Source of the DNA: Roseomonas sp.
GTDB taxonomy: Bacteria > Pseudomonadota > Alphaproteobacteria > Acetobacterales > Acetobacteraceae
Reading direction: 5' to 3'
Length of the DNA: 64,000 bases
NCBI GenBank assembly: GCA_020249865.1
Contig: JADCEV010000012.1
Coordinates: 42,239 to 106,238, forward strand
Positions 27,396 through 36,514 of this stretch are shown piece by piece; the first letter of the stretch is position 1; every line of letters starts with the position of its first letter. The notes under the pieces were generated by a model that did no database searches, was not told the origin of the DNA, and saw only the letters and a list, made by a program, of their open reading frames with translations. The position numbers were made by a program, and so were the translations under genes.

Positions 27396-28217
27396 ATGTT
27401 GGAAATGTTCCCTGAATGGCTTCAGCCACTTCTTCTGGTCCTGTTCATTGACGTGGTGCTTGCGGGCGATAACGCCATCGTGGTCGGCATGGCGGCGGCA
27501 GGATTGCCGGCAGATCAACGGAAGAAGGCGATTTTCTGGGGCATTATCGCCGCGACGCTGATGCGTATCGGCTTCGCTTCCATCACCGTGCAATTGCTGC
27601 AAATCGTGGGGATTGTGCTGGCCGGGGGCGTCTTGCTGCTCTGGGTTTGTTGGAAAATGTATCGCGAATTGCGCGATGGCGGCAGCCATGGCGACCCCGC
27701 TGTTACAGAACAGCATGAAGGGGTGGAGGCGCTGGAAAACGGCGCTGTCCCAGGGGCACCGAAAAAGACACTGCGTCAGGCCATCACCCAAATCCTGGTG
27801 GCCGATGTTTCCATGTCGCTTGATAACGTGCTGGCGGTGGCGGGGGCGGCCAAGGATCACCCCTATGTTCTGATCATTGGCCTTGCGGTTTCCGTGGTGC
27901 TGATGGGCGTTGCGGCGACCTTCATTGCCCGCTTGCTCGATAAGCATCGCTGGATTGCCTGGGTCGGGCTGTTCATCATCCTGTATGTGGCTGGCCAGAT
28001 GATTTACGAGGGCACCCAACAGGTCACGCAGCAGGTGGCCGAGGCTTATGCCTATCTGTTCCTGCCTTTGGGCTTCCTTGCTCTGCCGGGGGTTTTCCCG
28101 GTCTGGCTTTGGGTGGGCGTCACCTTCCTGCAATTGGTGGTCTATACGGGGATTGCCGCCTTCGTATCCGATGTGGTTCGGCAGGCGCGGCGCGGGTCTT
28201 CTAGGGCCCATGGCTGA
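27396..28217 (+). CDS. TerC-family integral membrane protein (first of tandem pair)
   Basis: A 273-residue polytopic membrane protein of the TerC/Alx/YkoY group; characterised relatives export manganese or contribute to metal homeostasis at the membrane. The paired acidic motifs are present: VVLAGDNAIVVGMAAAGL near residue 20 and ADVSMSLDNVLAVAGAA near residue 140, separated by a soluble charged loop. There are about seven hydrophobic segments. The ribosome site is weak; ATG 27405 (fourth residue) is an alternative start. A hairpin and a second TerC gene follow. Confidence 0.9.
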   Translation: MLEMFPEWLQPLLLVLFIDVVLAGDNAIVVGMAAAGLPADQRKKAIFWGIIAATLMRIGFASITVQLLQIVGIVLAGGVLLLWVCWKMYRELRDGGSHGDPAVTEQHEGVEALENGAVPGAPKKTLRQAITQILVADVSMSLDNVLAVAGAAKDHPYVLIIGLAVSVVLMGVAATFIARLLDKHRWIAWVGLFIILYVAGQMIYEGTQQVTQQVAEAYAYLFLPLGFLALPGVFPVWLWVGVTFLQLVVYTGIAAFVSDVVRQARRGSSRAHG

Positions 28218-28220
28218 GCT

Positions 28221-28239
28221 GCGGGGCTTCACGCCCCGC
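28221..28239 (+). terminator. Hairpin just after the first TerC gene
   Basis: GCGGGGC (28221-28227) and GCCCCGC (28233-28239) form a 7-bp stem with a 5-nt loop, starting 3 bp after the stop codon. No U-tract follows directly. Confidence 0.4.
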
Positions 28240-28257
28240 CGCATTCTGGGTACTGTT

Positions 28258-28287
28258 TGCGTCGCCGGGGCAGGTAACGGCGACGCA
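28258..28287 (+). terminator. Strong hairpin plus T-tract between the TerC genes
   Basis: TGCGTCGCCG (28258-28267) and CGGCGACGCA (28278-28287) form a perfect 10-bp stem with a 10-nt loop. TAGTTTTT follows immediately. This looks like an intrinsic terminator or an attenuator ahead of the second TerC gene, whose start is 45 bp further on. Confidence 0.6.
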
Positions 28288-28332
28288 TAGTTTTTATGCG
28301 TGGCAGCGGGCCTGCGTGTCCGGAGCTGCGTT

Positions 28333-29019
28333 ATGGATTTTTCGACTATCCTGGAAAACTTCAATCTGGCCACTTTTGGCCAGATCATGTTCGCCAATAT
28401 CGTTCTGTCGGGCGATAATGCGGTCTTGATTGGCCTGGCGGCAGCCGGCCTGCCCGCCGCGCAACGTTCCCGCGCCATCCTGTTTGGCATGATCTTCGCC
28501 ACCGTGCTCAGGGTGATTTTCTCCATCTTCGCCGTCTATCTGCTGGAAGTGCCGGGGCTAATGCTGATCGGCGGTCTTTTGCTGCTCTGGATCGCCTATG
28601 GCTTCTTCAAGGAATTGCGTGAGGAAAAGGCCGAGGAAGAAGACCCAGAGGGCCATGAGGATGGCACCGGCAACAAGACCATGGCCGCGGCGTTGAAGCA
28701 GATTGTGATCGCGGATGTGTCCATGTCGCTTGATAACGTGCTGGCGATTGCGGGCATTGCGCGCGGCAATTTGCCCATGCTGATCCTGGGGCTTGGGGTT
28801 TCCATCATTCTGATGGGGGTGGCCGCTTCCATTATCGCCCGGTTGCTCGCGCGGTTTCGCTGGATTGCCTATGCCGGTGTGGCGCTGATCGCCTGGATCG
28901 GCATTGAAATGACCTATGAGGGCGCGCATCAGCTTTACGGCTATTTGACCGGTTCGGGCCATGGCCATGCGGAAATGCTGAGCCCCGGCAGCGCGGGCGA
29001 TTTCACCCGAACAGGTTAG
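28333..29019 (+). CDS. TerC-family integral membrane protein (second of tandem pair)
   Basis: A 228-residue paralogue of the preceding protein. It has the same two acidic motifs (VLSGDNAVLIGLAAAGL near residue 25 and ADVSMSLDNVLAIAGIA near residue 130) and a hydrophilic loop full of Glu and Asp between them, which could sense or bind metal. GGAG precedes ATG 28333 by 8 nt. The frame is open from 28300, but those codons lie after the T-tract of the upstream hairpin and lack homology. The C-terminus has a short His-containing tail (GSGHGHAEM). Confidence 0.9.
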   Translation: MDFSTILENFNLATFGQIMFANIVLSGDNAVLIGLAAAGLPAAQRSRAILFGMIFATVLRVIFSIFAVYLLEVPGLMLIGGLLLLWIAYGFFKELREEKAEEEDPEGHEDGTGNKTMAAALKQIVIADVSMSLDNVLAIAGIARGNLPMLILGLGVSIILMGVAASIIARLLARFRWIAYAGVALIAWIGIEMTYEGAHQLYGYLTGSGHGHAEMLSPGSAGDFTRTG

Positions 29020-29075
29020 AGGCGCTTTCGGGGCTTGCCGAGCCGCGCGGCCCCTGCCAAACCCTGGCCCTGTTC

Positions 29076-30218
29076 ATGACCGAAGATTTGCCCAATCCCG
29101 CCCTGCTGCCTGCCGGCTTTGCCGATCTGCTGCCGCCCGATGCGGCGCGGGAGGCCGCCTTGGTGGAAGCCATGATGGCCGCCTTCGCGCAGCATGGCTA
29201 TGAACGCGTCAAGCCGCCGCTGCTGGAATTTGAAGACAGCCTGCTGACGGGCTCTGGCGCCGCCGTCGCGGATCAGACCTTTCGCCTGATGGACCCGGTC
29301 AGCCAGCGCATGATGGGGCTGCGCGCCGATACCACGCCGCAAGTGGCGCGCATTGCCGCAACCAGGCTGGCCGCCGAACCGCGCCCCTTGCGCCTTTGCT
29401 ATGCGGGGCAGGTGCTGCGCGTGCGCGGCACACAATTGGCCCCCGAACGCCAGCTTCCCCAGGCCGGGATTGAAGTGATCGGCAGCGATGCGATTGAAGC
29501 CGATGCCGAAGTAGCGATTGTGGCGGTGGAAGCCCTGGCCGCCATTGGCGTCGCCCCCGTCAGCCTGGATGTGACGCTGCCAAGCCTCACGCCCGCCTTG
29601 CTGGATGCGGCGGGTTTGGCGCCGGCTTTGCGCGCCAGCCTGGCCCGCGCGCTGGACCGCAAGGATAGTGCGGCGGTTGAAGCGGCGGTGCGCGATTCGG
29701 GTGTGGCGATGCTGCGGTGCCTGCCGGCACTGATGGCCGCTTCTGGCCCGGCGCCGGCTGCACTGGCTGCCTTGCAAGACGCGGATTTGCCCGCTGCCGG
29801 GCGCGCCTTGGCCCAGGCTGCGGCTGCGGTGATTGCGGCCATTGCGCGCCGCGCGCCTGGGCTGCGCATCACGCTCGATCCCGTGGAGTTTCGTGGCTTT
29901 CGCTACCATACGGGCGTGGCCTTCACGCTTTATGGGCCGGGACTTGGCGGAGAATTGGCGCGTGGTGGGCGGTATGTTTCCCATAATGGCGAACCGGCCA
30001 CGGGCATGACGCTCTACCCCGATGCGGTATTGCGCGCTGCACCGCGGGCCGCAGAGCCGGCGCGGCTTTTCATTCCACTCGGCGCGGATGGCGCTGCCTT
30101 CCGCGCGCAGGGCTTTGTCACTGTCGCGGCACTTTCGGCTTCGGATACGCCCGCATCGCTCCGCTGCACCCATTCACTTAAGGAAGGGCGCGCTGTGGCG
30201 CTGCCCCGGAAAGGTTAG
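29076..30218 (+). CDS. hisZ: ATP phosphoribosyltransferase regulatory subunit HisZ
   Basis: Class II aminoacyl-tRNA-synthetase paralogue that activates and regulates the short form of HisG at the entry to histidine synthesis. The 380-residue product has the HisRS-like motif 2 region ([30 protein letters not shown], residues about 68-97) and the later [13 protein letters not shown] block. It lacks a complete HisRS anticodon domain. The presence of HisZ implies a short HisG elsewhere in the genome. The purA start lies only 4 bp after its stop, so the two are co-transcribed, a common arrangement in this class. Confidence 0.93.
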   Translation: MTEDLPNPALLPAGFADLLPPDAAREAALVEAMMAAFAQHGYERVKPPLLEFEDSLLTGSGAAVADQTFRLMDPVSQRMMGLRADTTPQVARIAATRLAAEPRPLRLCYAGQVLRVRGTQLAPERQLPQAGIEVIGSDAIEADAEVAIVAVEALAAIGVAPVSLDVTLPSLTPALLDAAGLAPALRASLARALDRKDSAAVEAAVRDSGVAMLRCLPALMAASGPAPAALAALQDADLPAAGRALAQAAAAVIAAIARRAPGLRITLDPVEFRGFRYHTGVAFTLYGPGLGGELARGGRYVSHNGEPATGMTLYPDAVLRAAPRAAEPARLFIPLGADGAAFRAQGFVTVAALSASDTPASLRCTHSLKEGRAVALPRKG

Positions 30219-30222
30219 AACC

Positions 30223-31512
30223 ATGGCCAATGTCGCCGTGATCGGTGCCCAATGGGGCGATGAAGGCAAGGGCAAGGTTGTTGATTGGCTTGCCTCCCGC
30301 GCGGATATCGTGGTGCGCTTCCAGGGCGGGCATAATGCCGGCCATACGTTGGTGGTGGGTGATCAGACCTATAAGCTCTCACTGCTGCCATCCGGCGTGG
30401 TGCGGGGCAAGCTTGGCATTATCGGCAATGGCGTGGTGCTGGACCCGGAAGCGCTGCTGTCCGAAATCGCAAAAGTCACCGCCCAAGGGCTTTCCGTGAC
30501 GCCCGAGAATTTGCGCATCGCTGATAATGTGCCGCTGATCCTGCCGCTGCATCCCGCCTTGGATAAGGCGCGTGAAGCGGCGCGGGGCGATGCGAAAATC
30601 GGCACCACCGGGCGCGGCATTGGCCCTGCCTATGAGGATAAGGTGGCGCGGCGCGCGATTCGCTTGTGTGATCTGGCGGAGCCTGAAACGCTTTCCGACA
30701 AGCTTGATGAATTGCTGCGCCATCACAATACGCTGCTCCGCGGGCTTGGCGCGCCGGAATTCGAAAAACAGGCGCTGCTGGATAGCTTGCTTGCGCTCGC
30801 ACCAAAGCTGCTGCCCTTTGCCGAAGCCATTTGGGAAAGGCTGGATGAGGCCCGCAGCAGCGGCAAGCGCGTATTGTTTGAAGGCGCGCAAGCGGTGATG
30901 CTGGATGTGGATCACGGCACCTATCCTTACGTCACCAGCAGCAATACCGTTGCCGGCAATGCCGCTGCCGGTGCTGGCATCGGGCCGGATGCGATTGGCT
31001 TCGTGCTCGGCATTGCCAAGGCTTACTCAACACGCGTTGGGTCTGGGCCCTTCCCGAGTGAATTGCATGATGACATCGGCAAGCGCTTGGGTGAACGCGG
31101 CCATGAATTCGGCACCGTCACCGGCCGCCCCCGTCGCTGCGGCTGGTTTGATGCCTGCATGGTGCGCCAGGCGGTGAAGGTGGGTGGCGTGCAGGGCCTT
31201 GTGTTGACCAAGCTTGATGTGCTGGATGGCCTGGCTGAATTGAAGATCTGCACTGGCTACACTGTGAATGGCCAAATGATGAAGCGCCTGCCCACCGGGC
31301 AACGCGCGCAAGCCGCGGCGGAACCGATTTTTGAGGTGATGCCCGGCTGGCTTGGTTCCACCCGTGGTGCCCGTTCCTATGCCGAATTGCCGGCCGAGGC
31401 GGTGAAATACATCCGCAGGATTGAGGAATTGGTCGAAGCCCCCGTGGTGCTGCTTTCCACCAGCCCCGAACGTGACGACACCATCATGATGCGTGACCCC
31501 TTTGCAGGGTAG
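30223..31512 (+). CDS. purA: Adenylosuccinate synthetase PurA
   Basis: Couples GTP hydrolysis to formation of adenylosuccinate from IMP and aspartate, committing IMP to AMP. The 429-residue protein begins with the signature [19 protein letters not shown], followed by GHNAGHTLV (catalytic His) and [15 protein letters not shown] near residue 127. ATG 30223 follows GGAAAGG at a proper distance. The frame is open upstream to 30022 only because it overlaps hisZ. The ABC-F gene begins 3 bp after its stop. Confidence 0.97.
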   Translation: MANVAVIGAQWGDEGKGKVVDWLASRADIVVRFQGGHNAGHTLVVGDQTYKLSLLPSGVVRGKLGIIGNGVVLDPEALLSEIAKVTAQGLSVTPENLRIADNVPLILPLHPALDKAREAARGDAKIGTTGRGIGPAYEDKVARRAIRLCDLAEPETLSDKLDELLRHHNTLLRGLGAPEFEKQALLDSLLALAPKLLPFAEAIWERLDEARSSGKRVLFEGAQAVMLDVDHGTYPYVTSSNTVAGNAAAGAGIGPDAIGFVLGIAKAYSTRVGSGPFPSELHDDIGKRLGERGHEFGTVTGRPRRCGWFDACMVRQAVKVGGVQGLVLTKLDVLDGLAELKICTGYTVNGQMMKRLPTGQRAQAAAEPIFEVMPGWLGSTRGARSYAELPAEAVKYIRRIEELVEAPVVLLSTSPERDDTIMMRDPFAG

Positions 31513-31515
31513 CTG

Positions 31516-33330
31516 ATGGCCGCACCGCCAATTCTGTTTCTGCAGGATATCCGCCAGGGGTTTGGTACCACGCGGTTGCTTGATGGTGCCTCGCTTGCCG
31601 TGGCGCCTGGCGAAAGGCTGGCGCTGGTCGGGCGGAATGGCTCGGGCAAGTCAACGCTGCTGAAGATTGCTGCCGGCTTGATCGAGCCGGAATCGGGCAC
31701 GCGTTTTCTGCAACCGGGCGCGACGCTGCGCGTATTGGATCAGGAACCTGATCTATCCGGTTTTGCTGATGTGATGTCCTATGTTGAAGCTGGGCTTGGC
31801 CCGGCGGATGATGCGCATCGTGCGCGGTATCTGCTGGAAAGCCTGGGGCTGAGTGGCGCGGAAGCGCCCGCCGCGCTTTCAGGAGGTGAGGCGCGTCGCG
31901 CTGCGCTGGCGCGGGCTTTGGCGCCGGAACCTGATATCTTGTTGTTGGATGAGCCGACCAATCACCTTGATCTGCCCGCGATTGAATGGCTGGAAGCGGA
32001 GCTTGCGGCCAGTAGCGCCGCCTTGGTGCTGATCAGCCATGATCGGCGCTTTCTGGAAAGCCTTTCACGCGCCATGGTGTGGCTTGATCGCGGCACAACG
32101 CGCCGGCTGGAACAGGGCTTTGGCACCTTTGAAGCCTGGCGTGATCAGGTGCTGGAAGAAGAAGAACGCGATGCGCATAAGCTGGCGCGCAAGATCGTCC
32201 GCGAAGAACATTGGCTGCGCTATGGCGTGACTGCGCGGCGCAAGCGCAATGTGCGGCGCCTGGAAAACCTGCAAACGCTGCGCGCTCGGCGGCGTGAAAG
32301 AGCCAGCGCCCCGGGCCGCGTGAGCATGGCCGCGACAGAGGCCGCTTCTTCCGGCAATCTGGTGATCGCGGCTGATGGCATCTGCAAATCCTTTGGTGAC
32401 CGCCCGATCATCACTGGGTTTTCGACGCGTATCATGCGCGGTGATCGCGTGGGTATTCTGGGGCCCAATGGCGCGGGCAAGACGACGCTTCTGAACATGC
32501 TGGCAGGCACGCTGGTGCCCGATGCGGGCCAGGTATTGCTCGGCGCCGGAATTGAAATGGTCGGGCTGGATCAGCGCCGCGCCGCGCTGGACCCCGCCGT
32601 GACGCTGGCGGAAGCGCTGACCGAGGGGCGCGGTGATATGGTGCATGTGGGCGGCGCACCGCGCCATGTGCTCGGCTATATGAAGGATTTTTTGTTCACG
32701 CCGGAACAGGCACGCACACCGCTTGGCGCGCTTTCCGGTGGGGAGCGCGGCCGGCTGATGCTGGCACGCGCCTTCGCCAAGCCGTCCAATCTGTTGGTGC
32801 TGGATGAACCGACCAATGATCTGGACCTGGAAACGCTCGATCTGTTGCAGGAATTGATTGCGGATTACGCCGGCACGGTGCTGCTCGTGAGCCATGATCG
32901 TGATTTCCTCGACCGCTGCGTCACCAGCGTGATTGCGTTTGAGGAAGCCGGGCGCTGGCAGGAATATGCCGGCGGCTATAGCGATATGGTGGCGCAGCGC
33001 GGCCATGGCGTGCGGGCGCGGGCTGCTCAAAAGCAGGCACCGGCACCGAAGCGCGAGGCAGCGCAGCCTGCAGCGAAGCCAGCCCCACGCAAGAAGGGGC
33101 TGGGCGCAGTGGAACAGCACGAATTGAAAACCCTGCCGGCGCGGATGGAAAAGCTCTCTGCTGAAATCGCTGCGCTTGAAGAACGCATCGCCGATCCGGC
33201 GTTTTATGCGCGCGATGCCGCTGGTTTTGCCAAGGCGACGGGCGCTTTGGGCGCGGCGCAGGCGGCCTTGCAGCAGGCGGAGACTCGCTGGCTGGAATTG
33301 GAAATCCTGCGGGAGGAAAGCGGCGGATGA
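31516..33330 (+). CDS. uup: ABC-F family ATPase, Uup type
   Basis: Soluble twin-ATPase protein without membrane segments. ABC-F proteins act on ribosomes or, for Uup, influence transposon excision and ribosome function. The 604 residues contain Walker A GRNGSGKSTLLK near residue 40, signature LSGGEARRAALARAL and Walker B LLLDEPTNHLDLP. The second cassette has GPNGAGKTTLLN, LSGGERGRLML and VLDEPTNDLDLE. A basic interdomain linker and a C-terminal coiled coil follow after a Lys/Ala/Pro segment. It is third in the hisZ-purA-uup operon. Confidence 0.93.
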   Translation: MAAPPILFLQDIRQGFGTTRLLDGASLAVAPGERLALVGRNGSGKSTLLKIAAGLIEPESGTRFLQPGATLRVLDQEPDLSGFADVMSYVEAGLGPADDAHRARYLLESLGLSGAEAPAALSGGEARRAALARALAPEPDILLLDEPTNHLDLPAIEWLEAELAASSAALVLISHDRRFLESLSRAMVWLDRGTTRRLEQGFGTFEAWRDQVLEEEERDAHKLARKIVREEHWLRYGVTARRKRNVRRLENLQTLRARRRERASAPGRVSMAATEAASSGNLVIAADGICKSFGDRPIITGFSTRIMRGDRVGILGPNGAGKTTLLNMLAGTLVPDAGQVLLGAGIEMVGLDQRRAALDPAVTLAEALTEGRGDMVHVGGAPRHVLGYMKDFLFTPEQARTPLGALSGGERGRLMLARAFAKPSNLLVLDEPTNDLDLETLDLLQELIADYAGTVLLVSHDRDFLDRCVTSVIAFEEAGRWQEYAGGYSDMVAQRGHGVRARAAQKQAPAPKREAAQPAAKPAPRKKGLGAVEQHELKTLPARMEKLSAEIAALEERIADPAFYARDAAGFAKATGALGAAQAALQQAETRWLELEILREESGG

Positions 33331-33340
33331 TCCGCGCTTT

Positions 33341-34519
33341 TCAGAACCGCTCCAATAGCCCGAGCGCAGCCAGGCGCTGACAAAAGGGCAGCGCGCCCGC
33401 GCCCAGGCTGGCCGGCGTTGCACCTTCCGCCAATTGCGTGAGCCAGGCGCATTCCGTGGCGTTCAGCGTTTCAACACCACCATACCAGCGCAGCGCACCA
33501 CCCCCTTCAGGCAGCGGCACCAGATGATGATGCATCGCATCCGAAAGCCGCAGCCTATCCTCGGCACCAATTGGGCGATGCGTGAGGCTTCGTTGCGACA
33601 GTGGCAGCCGATCCCGCGTAATGCGATCCATGGCGGCAAGCGCAATCCGATCAAGCGCTGCGTCCGATGATAGCGCGGCCAAGGCGGGCGCAAGCCGCAC
33701 TGCGATGGCGGCGGCGCCATCCGACTCAGCAAGGCGCCAAGATGGGATGCTCGCGCGCAGGGCAGGGTTTTCCGCCTCCAGGATTTCCAAAAGCTCCCGC
33801 AACATATCGGCGATGGACGCCTCCAAAAATCCGATGGTGATATGAAGTGATGGCGCATCGCCCGATTGCGCTACCGCTTCATGCATCACGCCACGCGGCA
33901 GATAAAGCGCATCACCGGGATTGAGCGTCAGCGCATGCGCTACCCCGGCAGGGCTTTGCTGATTCGCCCAAGGTGTGGCGCGGCTTGGCGAAGGAAAAGG
34001 GATGTCATCCCAAACGCGCCAGGATTTGCTGCCCGATACCTGCAGCACCAGCACGTCATGCGTATCAAAATGCGCGCGAAAGCCCTGCGCGCCGGGCGGC
34101 GTCAGATAGATATTGGCCTGTACCGGATGGAGAAACACTTTTTCGAGGCCACGGCAAAACCGCGCAAGTGGCGCATGCAATTCATGAAATTGCGAAACCA
34201 CCAGGCTACCCCCCGCATCATAGCGGGCAAACAAGCGCGGCAGATCAACGCGGCTGCTATCAGCCTGCAGATATTCATCAGGCGGTATCGCAGCACTGCC
34301 CTGTCTTCCGCCATCGGCCATGCTCACGCGCGGATGGCGCGCGGCATCGGTGCGTAGAAACGCATCCAGATCAGTGATGGTAAGCAGCCCTGCATAGCGA
34401 TCCGTAGTATTACCAGGCAGCCTTCGCCACGCTGTCCCTTCACGTAGGGCAAAGACCTGTGCTGCCGTCAGATCACCAAAGGCAAGGCGCCAGGCAGCTT
34501 CAGTGGGGGTATCGGTCAT
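33341..34519 (-). CDS. JmjC/cupin-fold Fe(II)/2-oxoglutarate oxygenase
   Basis: A 392-residue protein related to the cupin_4/JmjC ribosomal oxygenases (RoxA/YcfD, NO66), which hydroxylate residues in ribosomal proteins. The iron facial triad is visible: His150 and Asp152 (RAHFDTHD) and His213 (LPRGVMHEA), with SKSWRVW after the first two and a winged-helix-like C-terminal region. Actual substrate unknown; a peptide substrate is as plausible as a ribosomal protein. The ATG overlaps the stop of a possible 62-codon open frame by ATGA. It converges on uup with 10 bp between stops. Confidence 0.82.
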   Translation of the reverse strand: MTDTPTEAAWRLAFGDLTAAQVFALREGTAWRRLPGNTTDRYAGLLTITDLDAFLRTDAARHPRVSMADGGRQGSAAIPPDEYLQADSSRVDLPRLFARYDAGGSLVVSQFHELHAPLARFCRGLEKVFLHPVQANIYLTPPGAQGFRAHFDTHDVLVLQVSGSKSWRVWDDIPFPSPSRATPWANQQSPAGVAHALTLNPGDALYLPRGVMHEAVAQSGDAPSLHITIGFLEASIADMLRELLEILEAENPALRASIPSWRLAESDGAAAIAVRLAPALAALSSDAALDRIALAAMDRITRDRLPLSQRSLTHRPIGAEDRLRLSDAMHHHLVPLPEGGGALRWYGGVETLNATECAWLTQLAEGATPASLGAGALPFCQRLAALGLLERF

Positions 34520-34704
34520 GGCGCACTTGCTGTTTCAGGCAGATTGATGATCTCGGGCAGCCTGGGTGGCGCCTTGGGGCATCGGCCGGAACGCTTTCTG
34601 CAACAAGCGGCGGAATCTTGAAAGGCCGTTGCGTTTCCTTCCCCATGCTGCGCCGCCCGGCAAGGAAGCCAGAGACGCCCGTGACGCAAGCGAAAAAAGC
34701 GCAA
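34516..34704 (-). CDS. Possible small open frame coupled to the JmjC gene
   Basis: A 62-codon frame starting at TTG 34704 ends in a TGA that overlaps the JmjC ATG (ATGA). The predicted peptide is basic, with four Cys (two adjacent in SAACCRKR) and a C-terminus LPEIINLPETASAP. No family is recognised, no good ribosome site is visible, and the frame follows a stop codon directly. It may be chance; it is listed because ATGA overlaps mark real gene pairs throughout this window. Confidence 0.12.
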   Translation of the reverse strand: MRFFRLRHGRLWLPCRAAQHGEGNATAFQDSAACCRKRSGRCPKAPPRLPEIINLPETASAP

Positions 34705-34863
34705 TCGTCAAGCCTTTTTGCTGCGCCGCAACATCATGTGTGACAACGACCTGGCGACACATATGAGGCATCCCCCCATGCCTGCCTGCCGCAAGCCTTG
34801 GCGTAAGCGCCGATTTGCGATTGACACTGAAGAATGATTTGGCGGATTGGCAAGTTGGACACT

Positions 34864-34878
34864 ATGTTTCGAAAACAT
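34864..34878. promoter_or_regulatory. Inverted repeat in AT-rich region, possible operator
   Basis: ATGTTT (34864-34869) and AAACAT (34873-34878) are inverted around CGA. It lies about 20-60 bp upstream of the promoter-like hexamers and is a plausible protein-binding site, but it is short enough to arise by chance in AT-rich DNA. Confidence 0.2.
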
Positions 34879-34895
34879 GATGCATATCAAGATCG

Positions 34896-34925
34896 TTCAT
34901 TGTTGGTTAACCGTAACAGTATAAA
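34896..34925 (+). promoter_or_regulatory. Candidate promoter for the M17 peptidase gene
   Basis: TTCATT (34896-34901) and TATAAA (34920-34925) are separated by 18 bp, about 105 bp upstream of ATG 35032. The -10 box is good for this GC-rich genome, the -35 moderate. Confidence 0.25.
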
Positions 34926-35031
34926 ATTACGGGGCGTTTCAATCGACTGAATTGATATCTGGATGATGAACCCTCACATAACAGGTCTGCATTGAAACCG
35001 CGCCTTGGTGGTGCCGGAAAGGGAAAGATTG

Positions 35032-36399
35032 ATGGCTGAAGTCGCGCCAGTTGAAGGGGTCTCTTCGCGGCCATTGCACGCAATTTGCGCCGAGGATCTG
35101 CCAGGGTTCCTTGCCGGCCTGCCTGAGGTTTCTGCGGCGTTTCTGCGTGCTTCCGGCTTTGCCGCGAAGCCTGGGGAAATCGCCTTGCTGCCCGGGGAAA
35201 ACGGATTGGCCGGTGCGGTGATCGGTATCGGAAAGGAAGCTTCGCCTTGGCATTTCGGTGGCGCGGCCTGGTCACTGCCAGCGGGAAGCCGCTGGCATCT
35301 TGCCAGGTCAATCCCCAATGCCGCAGATGCCATTTTGGGTTGGCATTTGGGCGCTTATCGTTGGTTGCATCACAAGCGCCAGGAACGCGCCCCGGCTGAG
35401 TTGATTGCCCCTTCCGGCACCGAAAATGCGGTGATGATGGCTGAGGCGATCTGCGCCGCACGGGACCTTATCAATATGCCGGCGGCTGAATTGGGCCCGC
35501 AGCAATTGGCGGAAGCTGCGGCCGGCCTGGCGCAGCGCCATGGTGGCCGCGCGGAAATCATCACGGGTCCAGCCTTGTCGGATGGCTTTCCATGCATGGC
35601 GGCGGTTGGCGCGGGAAGTCCCCGCGCACCGCATTTGGCCATATTGCATTGGGAAGGTGATGCCAATGGCCCATTGGTCGCGCTTTGCGGCAAAGGGGTT
35701 TGCTTTGATACCGGTGGGCTCGATATCAAGCCTTCTGCCGCCATGCTCCGCATGAAGAAGGATATGGGTGGGGCGGCGATAATGCTGGCCGTTGCAGAAA
35801 TGGTCATGCGCGCAAGATTGCCGATCCGCCTGCTGGTTCTGATTGGCGCGGTGGAAAATGCTGTGTCCGGTAATGCCATGCGGCCGATGGATGTCTTGCA
35901 TACGCGCAAGGGACTAAGGGTTGAAATCGGCAATACTGATGCTGAGGGAAGATTGGTCCTGTGTGATCTGTTACAATTTGCAACCGAGCAGCAACCCGCA
36001 CTGATCCTTGATGCTGCTACACTTACTGGCGCTGCCCGTGTGGCGCTTGGGCCTGACCTGCCTGCTCTTTTCAGCAATGATGATGCCTTGGCAGAAAGGC
36101 TTTTGCGCGCCGGACAGGCGGTTCAGGACCCGCTTTGGCGCCTGCCTTTGCATGATGGATATGATTCCTGGCTTGATACGCCCTTCGCCGACCTTAGCAA
36201 TGTTTCACAAAAGCCCATGGCCGGCGCGGTAACGGCCGCGCTTTTCCTGCGTCGTTTTCTGCCGAAGGAGCAGCCATGGGCGCATATTGATGTCTATGCC
36301 TGGAACGATTCAACGCGCCCAGGAAGACCGGAGGGTGGCGAAGCGCAGGCGGCGCGCGCCATGTTTAAAATGTTACAAGATTTTTCAGGGAGATTGTGA
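35032..36399 (+). CDS. Leucyl-aminopeptidase-family protein (M17)
   Basis: Cytosolic zinc exopeptidase removing N-terminal residues. In the 455-residue protein the M17 core is intact: Lys221 and Asp226 (GKGVCFDTGGLDIKPS), Asp244 (MKKDMGG), and the signature NTDAEGRLVL with Asp303, Glu305 and catalytic Arg307. The N-terminal domain is shorter and less conserved than in E. coli PepA. ATG 35032 is preferred over the in-frame TTG at 35005 because GGAAAGG lies 9 nt upstream. The preceding gap is AT-rich with promoter-like boxes; the MarR-type gene follows. Confidence 0.9.
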   Translation: MAEVAPVEGVSSRPLHAICAEDLPGFLAGLPEVSAAFLRASGFAAKPGEIALLPGENGLAGAVIGIGKEASPWHFGGAAWSLPAGSRWHLARSIPNAADAILGWHLGAYRWLHHKRQERAPAELIAPSGTENAVMMAEAICAARDLINMPAAELGPQQLAEAAAGLAQRHGGRAEIITGPALSDGFPCMAAVGAGSPRAPHLAILHWEGDANGPLVALCGKGVCFDTGGLDIKPSAAMLRMKKDMGGAAIMLAVAEMVMRARLPIRLLVLIGAVENAVSGNAMRPMDVLHTRKGLRVEIGNTDAEGRLVLCDLLQFATEQQPALILDAATLTGAARVALGPDLPALFSNDDALAERLLRAGQAVQDPLWRLPLHDGYDSWLDTPFADLSNVSQKPMAGAVTAALFLRRFLPKEQPWAHIDVYAWNDSTRPGRPEGGEAQAARAMFKMLQDFSGRL

Positions 36400-36514
36400 T
36401 ATGACTTTCTAGTGAAACCTGTGTATGACGAACAAAGGTCCAGCTCGTTTATGGCCCTTCAATGAGAATCAGTGGCCGGAAAGGCCGCATTTGTCGCACG
36501 GAAAGGAAAATCGC

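Larger units (their letters stand above)
34520..35031. other. Long intergenic region, AT-rich in its right half
   Basis: About 510 bp without a convincing gene, the longest such gap in the window. The left half has ordinary base composition. From about 34840 it becomes clearly AT-rich and contains an inverted repeat and promoter-like hexamers ahead of the M17 peptidase. No tRNA or mobile-element remnants are seen. Confidence 0.6.

Noticed and set aside
28218..28332. Manganese riboswitch (yybP-ykoY) ahead of the second TerC gene, also considered for 27256-27395
   Set aside because: The conserved GGGGAGTAG-type element and matching 3' element are not seen in either leader. Only simple hairpins are visible.
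30022..30222. N-terminal extension of PurA
   Set aside because: This part of the frame overlaps hisZ. The PurA signature begins at ATG 30223 behind a good ribosome site.
34535..34771. 78-codon minus-strand frame in the long intergenic gap
   Set aside because: No ribosome site, no recognised family, and arginine-rich composition typical of spurious frames.
34895..34909. LexA-like box GTTC-N7-GTTA
   Set aside because: The alphaproteobacterial consensus is GTTC-N7-GTTC. The second half mismatches, and the downstream gene is not a typical SOS gene.
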